From a virus: 41,980 bases of DNA. Numbering within the stretch: position 1 is the stretch's first letter; each line of letters starts with the position of its first letter. A model generated the notes under the pieces. That model did not search any database. It was not told the origin of the DNA and saw only the letters and a list, made by a program, of their open reading frames with translations. The position numbers and the translations under genes are program-made. Positions 7,794 to 15,603 of this stretch are shown one piece after another. The stretch is from the IMG/VR virus record IMGVR_UViG_3300025000_000208, positions 1 through 41,980 of that record. One strand, 5' to 3'.

Positions 7794-8517
7794 TGTAACC
7801 CCCTGTTATAGGGAAGAAAAGTGGATAGGTGCTTATTTAGACGGACTTGATGTTGACAGAAAGTTTGTCGTTATCTCTGAAAAGCCTTTTTTTGGTGAAA
7901 CTCTACCAATGGACAGAACGGAAGAAATAGCTCTTGAAAAAGGTGCAGAGGTGATAAAAGGAACATGGCCGGAAGACTCACACATGAGAAATTTAGTGAT
8001 TGAGCTCTGCCAAGATTGCGACTGGATTATCACAATGGACGCTGACGAACACATGACCAAAGAGGACTTTGCTAAATTCAAAGATTTCTTAAATAAAACC
8101 GATAAACCAGCAGTGGCAATGACCACTATGAATACATACTTTAAATCTTTTGATTACCGAGTTAACCCTAGAGAAAAGTTTAATCCGATTGTCGCAGTAA
8201 GACCAAGCACGAGGTTTTCCTATGTCAGGGGGGTAAATTCAGAGTTTTCCATGACTCCAGATGATATGGTTTTACACCATTTCTCTTACGCTAAATCAGA
8301 TAAGGATATGTATAAAAAAGTCACAACCTTTTCCCATGCGGGGGAGTTTGATGGCAAGAAGTGGTATGAGGAGGTTTGGAAGACTTGGACACCAGAAGCT
8401 ATTAATCTGCATCCAACTCACCCTAATCAATATGAAGGAGTAATTTTTGACCCTGCGCCGAAAGAAATAAAGAAGAGATTTAATTTACATAATGGAATAC
8501 CAAAAGGAGGAGAGTGA
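7783..8517 (+). CDS. Glycosyltransferase family 2-like protein
   Basis: A 244-residue GT-A-type protein. It opens with IASVTPCYREEKWIGAYLDG, the usual first strand and nucleotide loop, and has a metal-binding MDADEH motif near residue 88 (DxD). The C-terminal third contains histidines (LHHFSYAK) at the place where many GT2 enzymes bind the second metal face. It overlaps the preceding gene by 11 bases and the next by 4, so it is translationally coupled within the sugar cassette. The acceptor is unknown. Confidence 0.8.
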   Translation: MIASVTPCYREEKWIGAYLDGLDVDRKFVVISEKPFFGETLPMDRTEEIALEKGAEVIKGTWPEDSHMRNLVIELCQDCDWIITMDADEHMTKEDFAKFKDFLNKTDKPAVAMTTMNTYFKSFDYRVNPREKFNPIVAVRPSTRFSYVRGVNSEFSMTPDDMVLHHFSYAKSDKDMYKKVTTFSHAGEFDGKKWYEEVWKTWTPEAINLHPTHPNQYEGVIFDPAPKEIKKRFNLHNGIPKGGE

Positions 8518-9446
8518 AAATTCTAATCACTGGTGCAAGCGGTCTCATCGGCTACAACTTATTTCAGTGGATGAGAAGGAATAATAAGGAAGCTGAAATA
8601 GTTTGTTTTGACCATAAATACGGCCAGGACATATTGAATTTTGAACAGCTAGAGAAAGCCGTCGAAGGAAAAGATGTTGTCTTTCATCTGGCGGCTTTAA
8701 CGATGGTAGATTACAGTATTCAGGGAAACTGGAAAGACCGCCAACTGTTCATTGATGTCAACTATAAGGGTACCTGGAACGTTTTAGAGGCTTGCAGAAA
8801 ACACAAGGTCAAAATGGTTCATGTCTCTACTTCTGAGGTCTATGGCTCAAATCTATTCCCTGGCAAACCAATGACTGAAGATCATCCTCTAAATCCAGAC
8901 GCTGGTACTTATGCGGTTTCTAAATGTGCCGCCGATCATGAGTGTCGAGTTGCCTATGAGGTATTCGGACAGGATGTGGTTATTATCAGACCCTTTAATC
9001 AATATGGGCCTCACCAATCTAGGGAAAAACTAATTCCTAAATTTATCGCTGCCGCTAGGTATGGCGAGCCTTTAACTATTCACGGAGATGGCAACCAAAA
9101 AAGAGATTATGTTTACACTGAAGACACTGCCTCTGCTTTGTGGGCGGCTAAAGACCTCCCTGCCGGAACGATAGTAAACATAGGAACTGAACACGCCTAC
9201 TCGATCAATGAGATTGCCGACATGATTATTAAAAAAGTCAATTCTCGTTTTCCATCACTTAAAGTTTATGTCGAGAAAGACACTCCCCGGCCAAACGACC
9301 TGGCTGAATTAAATGGAAGTTATCAAAAAATTAACCAACTGTGTGGCTGGAAACCATCCCATACCCTAGAACAGGGTATCGAGAAATGCGTTGATTGGTA
9401 CTTCGCCAATCAAGTAATAGAACCGCCACAAGTATCGAAAGGATAA
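8514..9446 (+). CDS. NDP-sugar epimerase/dehydratase (extended SDR)
   Basis: A 310-residue extended short-chain dehydrogenase/reductase. It has the NAD-binding GASGLIG at residues 7-13, HLAAL near 58-62, STSEVYG with Thr106 and Glu108, and the catalytic YAVSK with Tyr133 and Lys137. The Thr and Glu of TSE are in the positions used by 4,6-dehydratases of the GDP-mannose type, though 4-epimerases and decarboxylases share the fold. The start is GTG at 8514, overlapping the previous stop after AGGAGGA. Together with the next gene this could make an NDP-4-keto-6-deoxy sugar; the exact substrate is inference. Confidence 0.85.
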   Translation: MKILITGASGLIGYNLFQWMRRNNKEAEIVCFDHKYGQDILNFEQLEKAVEGKDVVFHLAALTMVDYSIQGNWKDRQLFIDVNYKGTWNVLEACRKHKVKMVHVSTSEVYGSNLFPGKPMTEDHPLNPDAGTYAVSKCAADHECRVAYEVFGQDVVIIRPFNQYGPHQSREKLIPKFIAAARYGEPLTIHGDGNQKRDYVYTEDTASALWAAKDLPAGTIVNIGTEHAYSINEIADMIIKKVNSRFPSLKVYVEKDTPRPNDLAELNGSYQKINQLCGWKPSHTLEQGIEKCVDWYFANQVIEPPQVSKG

Positions 9447-9447
9447 A

Positions 9448-10575
9448 ATGATAAAATTTGCAGGTATCAAACAGGGACTAAAAGAGATTATTGCCGTCAA
9501 CAAGGTGCTACTAAGCCCTCAACACGCTTCTGATAAAGAGTGCGATAAGTTGGAGAGAGAGTTTGCTAATTTTATAGGAACTAAATATGCTCTGACTTTA
9601 AATTCTGGTTCAAGTGCTAATTTGTTAGCTTTGAAAGTTTTAAACCTTCCCAAAGGGTCTAAGGTTATAACCTCTGGCTGTGGCTTTCCTGCCACTCTCT
9701 CACCTATTCTTCACTTGGGGTATGAGCCTATTTTAGTTGACTACGATATTCACACCCAAAACATTGACCTAGACCAAGTAGAAAAAGAAGCACCTAATGC
9801 CAAAGCTATTCTGTTTGCTCACACAATGGGCAATCCAGTCGATATGGACAGATTAATGAGTATCGCCAAAAAGTATAAATTAAAAGTAATTGAAGACTGT
9901 TGCGAGGCTGTTGGGAGTAAATTTGGCGGTAAATATGTTGGAACTTTCGGAGATATATCTACTTTTTCTTTTTACCCAACTCATCAAATTAATGGACTTG
10001 GAGGCGGAGGGTGCTTAGTTACTAATAACGAAAAATACGCCATAGAAGCAAGATCGCTAAGGAATTGGGGCAAGGTTGCTAAAACTCCTTATTTCTCAAA
10101 ACCGCCAAAGGACTATACGGAGAACATAGACGGAGTTAAGTACCACGAACAATATACCTATCAAACAGTAGGCTTTAATATGCTGATGAGCGATGTTCAA
10201 GCTGCCTATTTAAGAGTTCAATTAAAGCGTCTGCCAAAGTTTATCAAGATCAGAGAACGCAACTGGAATATGTTTAAAAAAGCTCTAGGTGCTGACATGA
10301 TAGTTCACGAGAAAGCCGAACCAGCATATTTTGGCTTTACCTATATCGCCAAAGACAGAAACAAACTCATTCAGAAGCTAGAAGATAACGGTATTAAAAC
10401 CAGACCTTTCTTTGCTGGTAATATCACGAGACATAAACCTTTCGAGCAATTTAAAAGAAAGTTTAAGTCTGCCGACTATCTAATGGAACATGGGCTTTTT
10501 TGGGGAGTATGGCAGGGAATGACCAGAAGAGATGTCAAAATCATAATAAAAGTAATTAAAGGTTACAATGCTTGA
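9448..10575 (+). CDS. DegT-family enzyme, ColD/E1-like 3-dehydratase
   Basis: A 375-residue fold-type I PLP enzyme of the DegT/DnrJ/EryC1 family: SGSSAN (53-58), VIEDCCEAVGS (148-158) and STFSFYPTHQINGLGGGG (171-188). In the sugar aminotransferases the last motif carries the Schiff-base lysine. Here that position is His179 in FYPTHQI, as in E1/RfbH and ColD, which use a non-covalently held cofactor to remove the 3-hydroxyl of an NDP-4-keto-6-deoxyhexose. I see no four-cysteine iron-sulphur pattern of E1, so ColD is the closer model. The product would be a 3,6-dideoxy sugar for the adjacent transferases. The gene starts 2 bases after the SDR stop region. Confidence 0.8.
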   Translation: MIKFAGIKQGLKEIIAVNKVLLSPQHASDKECDKLEREFANFIGTKYALTLNSGSSANLLALKVLNLPKGSKVITSGCGFPATLSPILHLGYEPILVDYDIHTQNIDLDQVEKEAPNAKAILFAHTMGNPVDMDRLMSIAKKYKLKVIEDCCEAVGSKFGGKYVGTFGDISTFSFYPTHQINGLGGGGCLVTNNEKYAIEARSLRNWGKVAKTPYFSKPPKDYTENIDGVKYHEQYTYQTVGFNMLMSDVQAAYLRVQLKRLPKFIKIRERNWNMFKKALGADMIVHEKAEPAYFGFTYIAKDRNKLIQKLEDNGIKTRPFFAGNITRHKPFEQFKRKFKSADYLMEHGLFWGVWQGMTRRDVKIIIKVIKGYNA

Positions 10576-11269
10576 TATCTGTATTGTCAGTGGCATGCAC
10601 GCTGATTATAAAAAATACTTTGATAAATGCGTGGAAATGGTCGAAAAAAACACGACTTCCCCATATAAGCTATATACCTTAGTCACCAATACAGGGAGTT
10701 TTGCACAAAACTATAACAAGCTCATCAAACAGGGCAAAGGGGAATATGTGGTCTTATTATCTGATGATGTTTTGGTTTTTAAAAACTGGGACAAAGCCTT
10801 ACTGAAAGCCACTGATGATAAAACAGGCGTAACTGGACTTTGTTCTAACTGTGACTATGGTGATTATCACGGATATGTTTATCCTTTCCAATACAACGGA
10901 ACTCGCAATATTGAAGACTTGAATATTGAGGAAGTCTCCGAATGGGCTGAATCATTGTGGGGGAACGGTTACAAAGAAATTGATGTCGGCTTTCCACCAT
11001 TTAACAAGCCTAAGTTAAAGTTCTACATGGTGATGATACCACGAAAAGTAATAGAATCAGTTGGACTTCTGAACGAGAGTTATAAGAATTGTTTTGAAGA
11101 CGATGACTATTCTAACAGGGTCAAGGAAGCAGGACTAAAACTAATGTATTCGCTAGACTCCTATTGCTGGCACTTTATTGAAACTTCTATTAGGCACAAC
11201 CAGGAAGAACACAATAAGAACTTTGAAGAAAGCAAGAAACTTTACTTTTCTATTGACAAACATAATTAA
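10568..11269 (+). CDS. Glycosyltransferase family 2-like protein
   Basis: A 233-residue GT-A protein with ICIVSGMHADYKKYFDKC at the N-terminus and the metal-binding SDDVLV motif after GEYVVLL. FEDDDYSNRVKEAG about two thirds along is the usual catalytic-base and acceptor loop of GT2 enzymes (ED(D/E)xxxxxR). It is the last gene of the sugar cassette and overlaps the preceding one by 8 bases. A strong promoter for the next block begins inside its last codons. Confidence 0.8.
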   Translation: MLDICIVSGMHADYKKYFDKCVEMVEKNTTSPYKLYTLVTNTGSFAQNYNKLIKQGKGEYVVLLSDDVLVFKNWDKALLKATDDKTGVTGLCSNCDYGDYHGYVYPFQYNGTRNIEDLNIEEVSEWAESLWGNGYKEIDVGFPPFNKPKLKFYMVMIPRKVIESVGLLNESYKNCFEDDDYSNRVKEAGLKLMYSLDSYCWHFIETSIRHNQEEHNKNFEESKKLYFSIDKHN

Positions 11270-11279
11270 TAAATATAAG
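11253..11279 (+). promoter_or_regulatory. Late-type promoter copy 1
   Basis: TTGACA (11253-11258), 15 bases, then TATAAG (11274-11279) followed by TGTGGGCTA. The same spacing and TATAAGTGTG extension occur at 20987-21013 and 41464-41490. It would drive the connector/tail block independently of the sugar cassette. Confidence 0.7.
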
Positions 11280-11290
11280 TGTGGGCTAAG

Positions 11291-11647
11291 ATGGATATAG
11301 AACCAGTATCAACGGCTGTAACTTCAGAGCCTAAAACAGATGTTACACCAGAAATTCAACAGGGAGAGGATAAAAGTTATGCTAAACTTTTTCCTTTTTT
11401 CGGCATAGAACTGAAGGAATCAGACAAGCCAGATATCAACAATGCTATTAAAAATATTTATGAGATTGTTAAAGGTGAATCAGACGGCACGATTGAGGAT
11501 ATACTCTGGAAGATCAGGCACTATGAGGGCAAGATCGGCGCACCAGCGTTCGGCGAGAGACGCTTTCAAAAATTAAGAACTTATTTGACACTATACAAGC
11601 AAGAGACGGCGACCAGAAAGCAACGCGAAGCTTATGAGCGAGTTTGA
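11291..11647 (+). CDS. Hypothetical structural-region protein, 118 aa
   Basis: An acidic protein of 118 residues with a disordered, Thr/Glu/Pro-rich first third and a helical remainder (GTIEDILWKIRHYEGKIGAP, then basic RRFQKLRTYL). The ATG at 11291 is used because the only codon further upstream is inside the promoter. The gene starts about 12 bases after the promoter -10 element, so the leader is very short. No family is recognised. It is located between the sugar cassette and the connector genes. Confidence 0.65.
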   Translation: MDIEPVSTAVTSEPKTDVTPEIQQGEDKSYAKLFPFFGIELKESDKPDINNAIKNIYEIVKGESDGTIEDILWKIRHYEGKIGAPAFGERRFQKLRTYLTLYKQETATRKQREAYERV

Positions 11648-11921
11648 AGGCGGTAATGCTGTTCCCTCTATATTTAGAGAAGTTTACTCTCCAAGCCATA
11701 AAGCCCTCAAGCTGATTGAGGTGCCTTCTACTGTCATTAAGAATTACGACTGGACTTCCGGGAACTTAGATTATCAGGGATTTGCGGCAAAAGGTTCATT
11801 AGACACTCAAGCTGTTTGGTTTATTATTAAGAGAACTTGGGACGCAAACGGAAACCCTTTGACTGAAAAAACGGCTGATAATGTAGTTTGGAATAGCCGA
11901 ACAGGAGCTACATATTCTTGA
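11634..11921 (+). CDS. Hypothetical structural-region protein, 95 aa
   Basis: A 95-residue protein with beta-rich composition (many Val, Trp and Thr; NYDWTSGNLDYQGFAAKG; AVWFIIKRTWDANGN). It overlaps the previous gene by 14 bases. A copy of the GGCGACCAGAAAG leader motif (11608-11620) lies within the upstream gene, 13 bases before this ATG. A small virion protein is likely from its neighbours. No family is recognised. Confidence 0.65.
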   Translation: MSEFEGGNAVPSIFREVYSPSHKALKLIEVPSTVIKNYDWTSGNLDYQGFAAKGSLDTQAVWFIIKRTWDANGNPLTEKTADNVVWNSRTGATYS

Positions 11922-11925
11922 GGAT

Positions 11926-11976
11926 TATATCCTGAGTGAGGCCCCCCTCCCCTCTAGCGTACGCACTCAGGATATA
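11926..11976 (+). terminator. 13-bp perfect inverted repeat
   Basis: TATATCCTGAGTG (11926-11938) is the exact reverse complement of CACTCAGGATATA (11964-11976), around a 25-base C-rich loop. It starts 5 bases after a stop codon and ends 11 bases before a GGCGACC leader motif. There is no T-run on either strand, so it may be an RNA-processing or stabilising hairpin rather than an intrinsic terminator. Confidence 0.5.
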
Positions 11977-11986
11977 GCACTTAAGA

Positions 11987-11999
11987 GGCGACCAGAAAG
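11987..11999 (+). promoter_or_regulatory. GGCGACCAGAAAG leader motif (representative)
   Basis: This motif stands before several late genes. Copies of 13 bases are at 11608-11620, 11987-11999 and 21027-21039. GGCGACCAGAA is at 16060-16070, GGCGACCA at 41504-41511, GGCGACC at 41353-41359, and GGCGACT at 2071 and 2868. In the closest copies the start codon lies 6-9 bases after it. At 21027 and 41504 it is exactly 19 bases after the TATAAG of the promoter. The AGAAAG part could act as a weak ribosome site, but the conserved GGCGACC does not match anti-Shine-Dalgarno. Confidence 0.55.
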
Positions 12000-12004
12000 T
12001 TAAT

Positions 12005-12646
12005 ATGGCTGTTACCCTCTTGCAGATTTTAGAAGACCTCAATTACTTGATGGGAGATACTTCAGTACCTTCGAGCGGTATTGATAATCAAAAAAGATTT
12101 ATCAATCGAATTGTTGAAGACATTTATGACAATGTTGACTTCAGGGGATCGTCTTGTGCTACTAACTACGCTTTTTCAGGCACTACTCAAGCTCTTCCTG
12201 GTGACTTTGGACACATCATAGAAGTTCGGGAAATAATCGCTGGAACTGATACCGATGTTGTTTACGAGGAAAGAACATCTGCCGATCAGGACGCAGGAAC
12301 TAGCGAGTATATTTCATGGACTACCGGCAATGAAGAAGACGGCTATGTTCTTAATATAAACCAAACAGACAATCCAACTCTAAAAGTAACCTATAAATGC
12401 GCTCCTGAGACATTGACTAATAACTCAGATACTACAAGAATACCCCGAAGTATGCCTATCGCTAGAGGTGCTTTGGCGTATATGCAAGAAGCAGAAGACC
12501 CATATAGAGACACATCTGACGCATGGGCTAAATATGAGAGATCAAAAATCGACCTTATAAGGTTAACAGCACACCAAGAACCACCTAAGAAGTTTTTTAC
12601 CCGTTCTCAATATAGTTCTAAACCAATAGGACAACCACGTGGCTAA
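12005..12646 (+). CDS. Head-tail connector / adaptor protein (probable)
   Basis: A 213-residue protein. The first helix (MAVTLLQILEDLNYLMGD) and the mixed beta region followed by helical PRSMPIARGALAYMQEAEDPYRDTSDAWAKYERSK resemble phage adaptor proteins that attach below the portal ring. Its position immediately before the beta-propeller tail protein matches the adaptor-nozzle order of short-tailed phages. The next gene overlaps by 8 bases. The assignment is by layout and secondary structure, so it is moderate. Confidence 0.6.
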   Translation: MAVTLLQILEDLNYLMGDTSVPSSGIDNQKRFINRIVEDIYDNVDFRGSSCATNYAFSGTTQALPGDFGHIIEVREIIAGTDTDVVYEERTSADQDAGTSEYISWTTGNEEDGYVLNINQTDNPTLKVTYKCAPETLTNNSDTTRIPRSMPIARGALAYMQEAEDPYRDTSDAWAKYERSKIDLIRLTAHQEPPKKFFTRSQYSSKPIGQPRG

Positions 12647-14222
12647 TAAAATGCGAAAATCTGTCGGAGGGTCAAATCCTGCCGAATGGGTGATTGATTC
12701 ATGGAAGAAAGGCTTAAATACCCTTGTCTCAGATACTCGTGTTGATCCCCAGGAGTCTCCTGAGCTTTTAAACATGAACCTGACCGAAGACGGCTTGCCG
12801 ACTAAAAGAGGCGGGACAACCGCACATAGGCAAGCTGTTGGGAGCAGAATAAGAGGTCTGGCTTCTTATTACATGGATTCGGGGAGTAAATACTTTCTTT
12901 CGGCTGCTGCTGGAACTCTATCTTATGATAACGGTACTGCGTGGACTGCTATTGCCGCAGGAAGTGGCTGTACTATCCCTGATCTAAATATAAATTTTGT
13001 TCAGGCTAGAGACAACCTCTATTTACATACTGGTGGTAGTGCCATGAGCCAATTATCAGGCTTGACTTGGACTGCTCCTGCTAATGGAGTGTCGGCTAAA
13101 TTCGGACTTTACTGGAAAGGTCGTCATGTAGTAAGTGGTAATGCATCAAATCCTTCGAGAGTCTTTATTTCTAGAGCCGATGATGCCGGACACTTTATCA
13201 CCACTGGTACAGATACAACCGCAGAGTGGTTTGATGTCTCCAAGTCTGACGGTGATAAAATCACAGGTTTGGCTTCATTTTATGACAACCTCATAATTTT
13301 CAAAGAGAGGTCAATCCATAAAGCCGTACCTTCCAACTCAACGACTGGCGATTTTATTTCTAAGGTTGAAACAATAAACAGAAATATCGGTTGTGTTTCA
13401 CATAGAACAATAGATTCAGTTGATAATGATATTTTCTTCCTCTCAAGAAAAGGTGTGTTTGTACTAGGAAACGAGCCTAACTTTTTTGACACGCTTAGAA
13501 CGAACGAAATCACCGCTAAAGTACACCCTGAAATTGAAGGTATTACTTCGCAGAATTTTGATAAGGCTTCAGCTTTTTACCACAATTACCGCTATTACCT
13601 AGCCTATCCTCATGGTGGAACTACCTATAACAACCGCGTACTCGTCTATGACACTCGTTATGGTGCGTGGACACTTCACAAAGGTTATACCCCGAATTGT
13701 TTTAACGCTTTTATCGACTCCAATAACAACGAAGAACTGTTTATCGGATCGGACTCAAACGGAAAAGTCTTACAAATGGAGTCGGGCTACGGCGATGACG
13801 GAGCAACAATAGAGTCTTATGTTAAGACCTACAACAACGACCTCGATTCTCCCGATGTGACTAAGTTCTGGATGGACACCACAACCCAATTTAGAAATAC
13901 CCAAGCCAATGTTGATGTCGATGTTTACATAGACGGCGATGTTTATAAATCCCAAACCTTCTCAATTGGTAGGGTAGGGCAATCTAATGGCTATGGCGTT
14001 ACAGCGTTTGGCGAAGAAGTTTATGGTCTAGGTGGTGGAGCTACCATCTCCTCTGAGACGACTTCTAATATTATGAAACGCTTTAGACTTAAGAAAAGAG
14101 GTCAATCGCAACAAGTAAAAGTATCTAATATATCTAATAACGAAACATGGACTCTTATGTCTTTAAGGGGAACATATCGACCTTTGTCGCATTTTGTATT
14201 CCCTTCGAGTGATAAAGTCTAG
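12639..14222 (+). CDS. Tail nozzle/stabilisation protein, beta-propeller-like
   Basis: A 527-residue beta-rich protein with repeated strand-turn blocks, such as the VFISRADDAGHF, DNLIIFKERSIHKA, NDIFFLSRKGVFVLG, NNRVLVYDTRYGAWTLH and EELFIGSDSNGKVLQMESG segments. This is the pattern of P22 gp10-like and T7 gp12-like nozzle proteins, which close the tail below the adaptor. The N-terminal PQESPELLNMNLTEDGLPTKRGG motif (about residues 36-60) is typical of this group. It supports a short-tailed virion. Translation is coupled to the preceding gene by an 8-base overlap. Confidence 0.7.
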   Translation: MANKMRKSVGGSNPAEWVIDSWKKGLNTLVSDTRVDPQESPELLNMNLTEDGLPTKRGGTTAHRQAVGSRIRGLASYYMDSGSKYFLSAAAGTLSYDNGTAWTAIAAGSGCTIPDLNINFVQARDNLYLHTGGSAMSQLSGLTWTAPANGVSAKFGLYWKGRHVVSGNASNPSRVFISRADDAGHFITTGTDTTAEWFDVSKSDGDKITGLASFYDNLIIFKERSIHKAVPSNSTTGDFISKVETINRNIGCVSHRTIDSVDNDIFFLSRKGVFVLGNEPNFFDTLRTNEITAKVHPEIEGITSQNFDKASAFYHNYRYYLAYPHGGTTYNNRVLVYDTRYGAWTLHKGYTPNCFNAFIDSNNNEELFIGSDSNGKVLQMESGYGDDGATIESYVKTYNNDLDSPDVTKFWMDTTTQFRNTQANVDVDVYIDGDVYKSQTFSIGRVGQSNGYGVTAFGEEVYGLGGGATISSETTSNIMKRFRLKKRGQSQQVKVSNISNNETWTLMSLRGTYRPLSHFVFPSSDKV

Positions 14223-14231
14223 AAAGGCAAT

Positions 14232-14945
14232 ATGGCTTTTGAAACTTCACTGGTGAATTTAACAAACATTAACTTCTCAAACTTCTTTGAGACAACCCTT
14301 AAAACCGCTGTAACAGACGGGACAGATACAAACATCTATCTGACCGCCCTACCGACTGATGATGATGGGGCTTCTATTACAGAAGGTTTTTTGACAATTG
14401 AGCCGACTTCTTCTTCCAAGAGAGAAATAGTCTACTTCAATGCTGTTGGTGCTGATTATGCCACAGTACCTAGCGCGGCTAATGGTAGAGGTGTAGGCGG
14501 GACAACCGCACAGGGTCATGCCTCATCTTCGGTTGTGAGAATGACTCCGACTGCTGAGGTGATGAGACTATTTAGGGACAGGCTGTCTTCACCGCTATCC
14601 TCTAAAGTCATTTCTTCCACTAGGGATTTAGCGGCTGCTTCAGGCGATGTAGCCTATACAGGAGTTGGATTTGTTCCAACAGCTATTGTAGCTTTGAGTG
14701 CCAATTTAGGGTCAACAATGTCTTTTGGAGTGTGCGATAGCGCCAAAACTGAGAAAAGCATTGCTCAACTAAGCGATGGTGCTGGTTCGTCTGATGTTAA
14801 CGCCCTCCTTCAGCTTTCAACAGGAATCGGAGCGCAACAGTCTTGTATTGTTAAATCTTTTGACGCTGACGGCTTTACCTTGACATGGACGAAAACCGGA
14901 AGCCCAACGGGGACGGTAACCTTAATATTCTTATGTTTTAAATAA
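14232..14945 (+). CDS. Virion-associated protein, 237 aa
   Basis: A 237-residue protein rich in Thr, Ser, Ala and Gly. The N-terminal half (about residues 30-110) has the EPTSSSKREIVYFNAVG and NGRGVGGTTAQGHASSS segments seen in phage tail or decoration proteins. The C-terminal half is a beta domain (TGVGFVPTAIVAL... FDADGFTLTWTKTG), similar in style to small tail-fibre head domains. It is probably an exposed tail component. The name beyond that is uncertain. Confidence 0.55.
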   Translation: MAFETSLVNLTNINFSNFFETTLKTAVTDGTDTNIYLTALPTDDDGASITEGFLTIEPTSSSKREIVYFNAVGADYATVPSAANGRGVGGTTAQGHASSSVVRMTPTAEVMRLFRDRLSSPLSSKVISSTRDLAAASGDVAYTGVGFVPTAIVALSANLGSTMSFGVCDSAKTEKSIAQLSDGAGSSDVNALLQLSTGIGAQQSCIVKSFDADGFTLTWTKTGSPTGTVTLIFLCFK

Positions 14946-14953
14946 GGAGATAT

Positions 14954-15058
14954 ATGAAAAAAGCACCCAAAAAGATGCCAAAGAAAATGCCTAAGAAACC
15001 AATGACCGATGAGGAAATGATGATGAAAGCGGCTAAAATGGGCATGAAAAAGAAATAG
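14954..15058 (+). CDS. Lys/Met-rich basic peptide, 34 aa
   Basis: A tiny ORF behind AAGGAGA encodes a peptide of almost only Lys, Met, Pro and Ala (KKAPKKMPKKMPKKPM at the start, KMGMKKK at the end). The strong ribosome box and position at the end of a late operon make it credible. Such peptides in phage heads can bind DNA, but this is inference. It ends 12 bases before a bidirectional hairpin. Confidence 0.6.
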   Translation: MKKAPKKMPKKMPKKPMTDEEMMMKAAKMGMKKK

Positions 15059-15070
15059 TGTAATCAATAT

Positions 15071-15086
15071 CTGCCCTTCGGGGCAG
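15071..15086. terminator. UUCG hairpin between convergent genes
   Basis: CTGCCC, TTCG, GGGCAG gives a 6-bp stem between the plus-strand operon ending at 15058 and the minus-strand operon ending at 15098. It can act in both directions. T-runs are short on both sides, so efficiency is uncertain. Confidence 0.6.
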
Positions 15087-15097
15087 GATTGAGAACA

Positions 15098-15595
15098 TTA
15101 AAACCCAAATAAATTCCAGACAGTTTTCCAATTAAGATCAGGTTTAGTAGCATTTTTGAGATCTCTTTTGAGAGTATCTACTTCACTTCTAAGACTAGTA
15201 TTATCAGAGATTTGATTGTTTATTTTTAATTCATATTCGCTTGTCTTTGAAGCACACAAGTTCAATCTATTGTTTAAATCATTTTTAACTGGTTTTAAGT
15301 TATTCAATTCAGACTCACACTTATCCGCTCTTTGTTTTTCTTCTTGTTTGGCGGTATTCATAGCCATTCCGCAAGTATTAATATCAATTTTGCCAGAACT
15401 ACCGCCATATGATGAGCAAGTACAACTTGGACTTAAGGTTCCATCACCACAAATTGTACGACCTGATGAGGAACACCATGATTCACCGCCATGCCACGAA
15501 CAACAACCACTTTGAGCCTCAACCCTTGAGATATAAAAAACACCACAGACTAATAGAAATGTGGCAACCCAAATCAAAACACCCAACTTTTTCAT
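15098..15595 (-). CDS. Secreted Cys-rich protein with coiled-coil tail (moron)
   Basis: A 165-residue protein with a classical signal peptide: MKKLG, a hydrophobic core to about residue 20, and a VEA cleavage site near residue 27. The mature N-terminus has about ten cysteines in about 50 residues (GCCSWHGG, GRTICGDGTLSPSCTC), a motif that occurs in small secreted bacterial proteins, followed by a long coiled coil (about 80-155). It is exported and probably disulphide-bonded. It is transcribed against the surrounding late operon with the signal peptidase gene 8 bases upstream, which may process it. A lysogenic-conversion or superinfection role is inference. Confidence 0.8.
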   Translation of the reverse strand: MKKLGVLIWVATFLLVCGVFYISRVEAQSGCCSWHGGESWCSSSGRTICGDGTLSPSCTCSSYGGSSGKIDINTCGMAMNTAKQEEKQRADKCESELNNLKPVKNDLNNRLNLCASKTSEYELKINNQISDNTSLRSEVDTLKRDLKNATKPDLNWKTVWNLFGF

Positions 15596-15603
15596 ACACC
15601 CCC

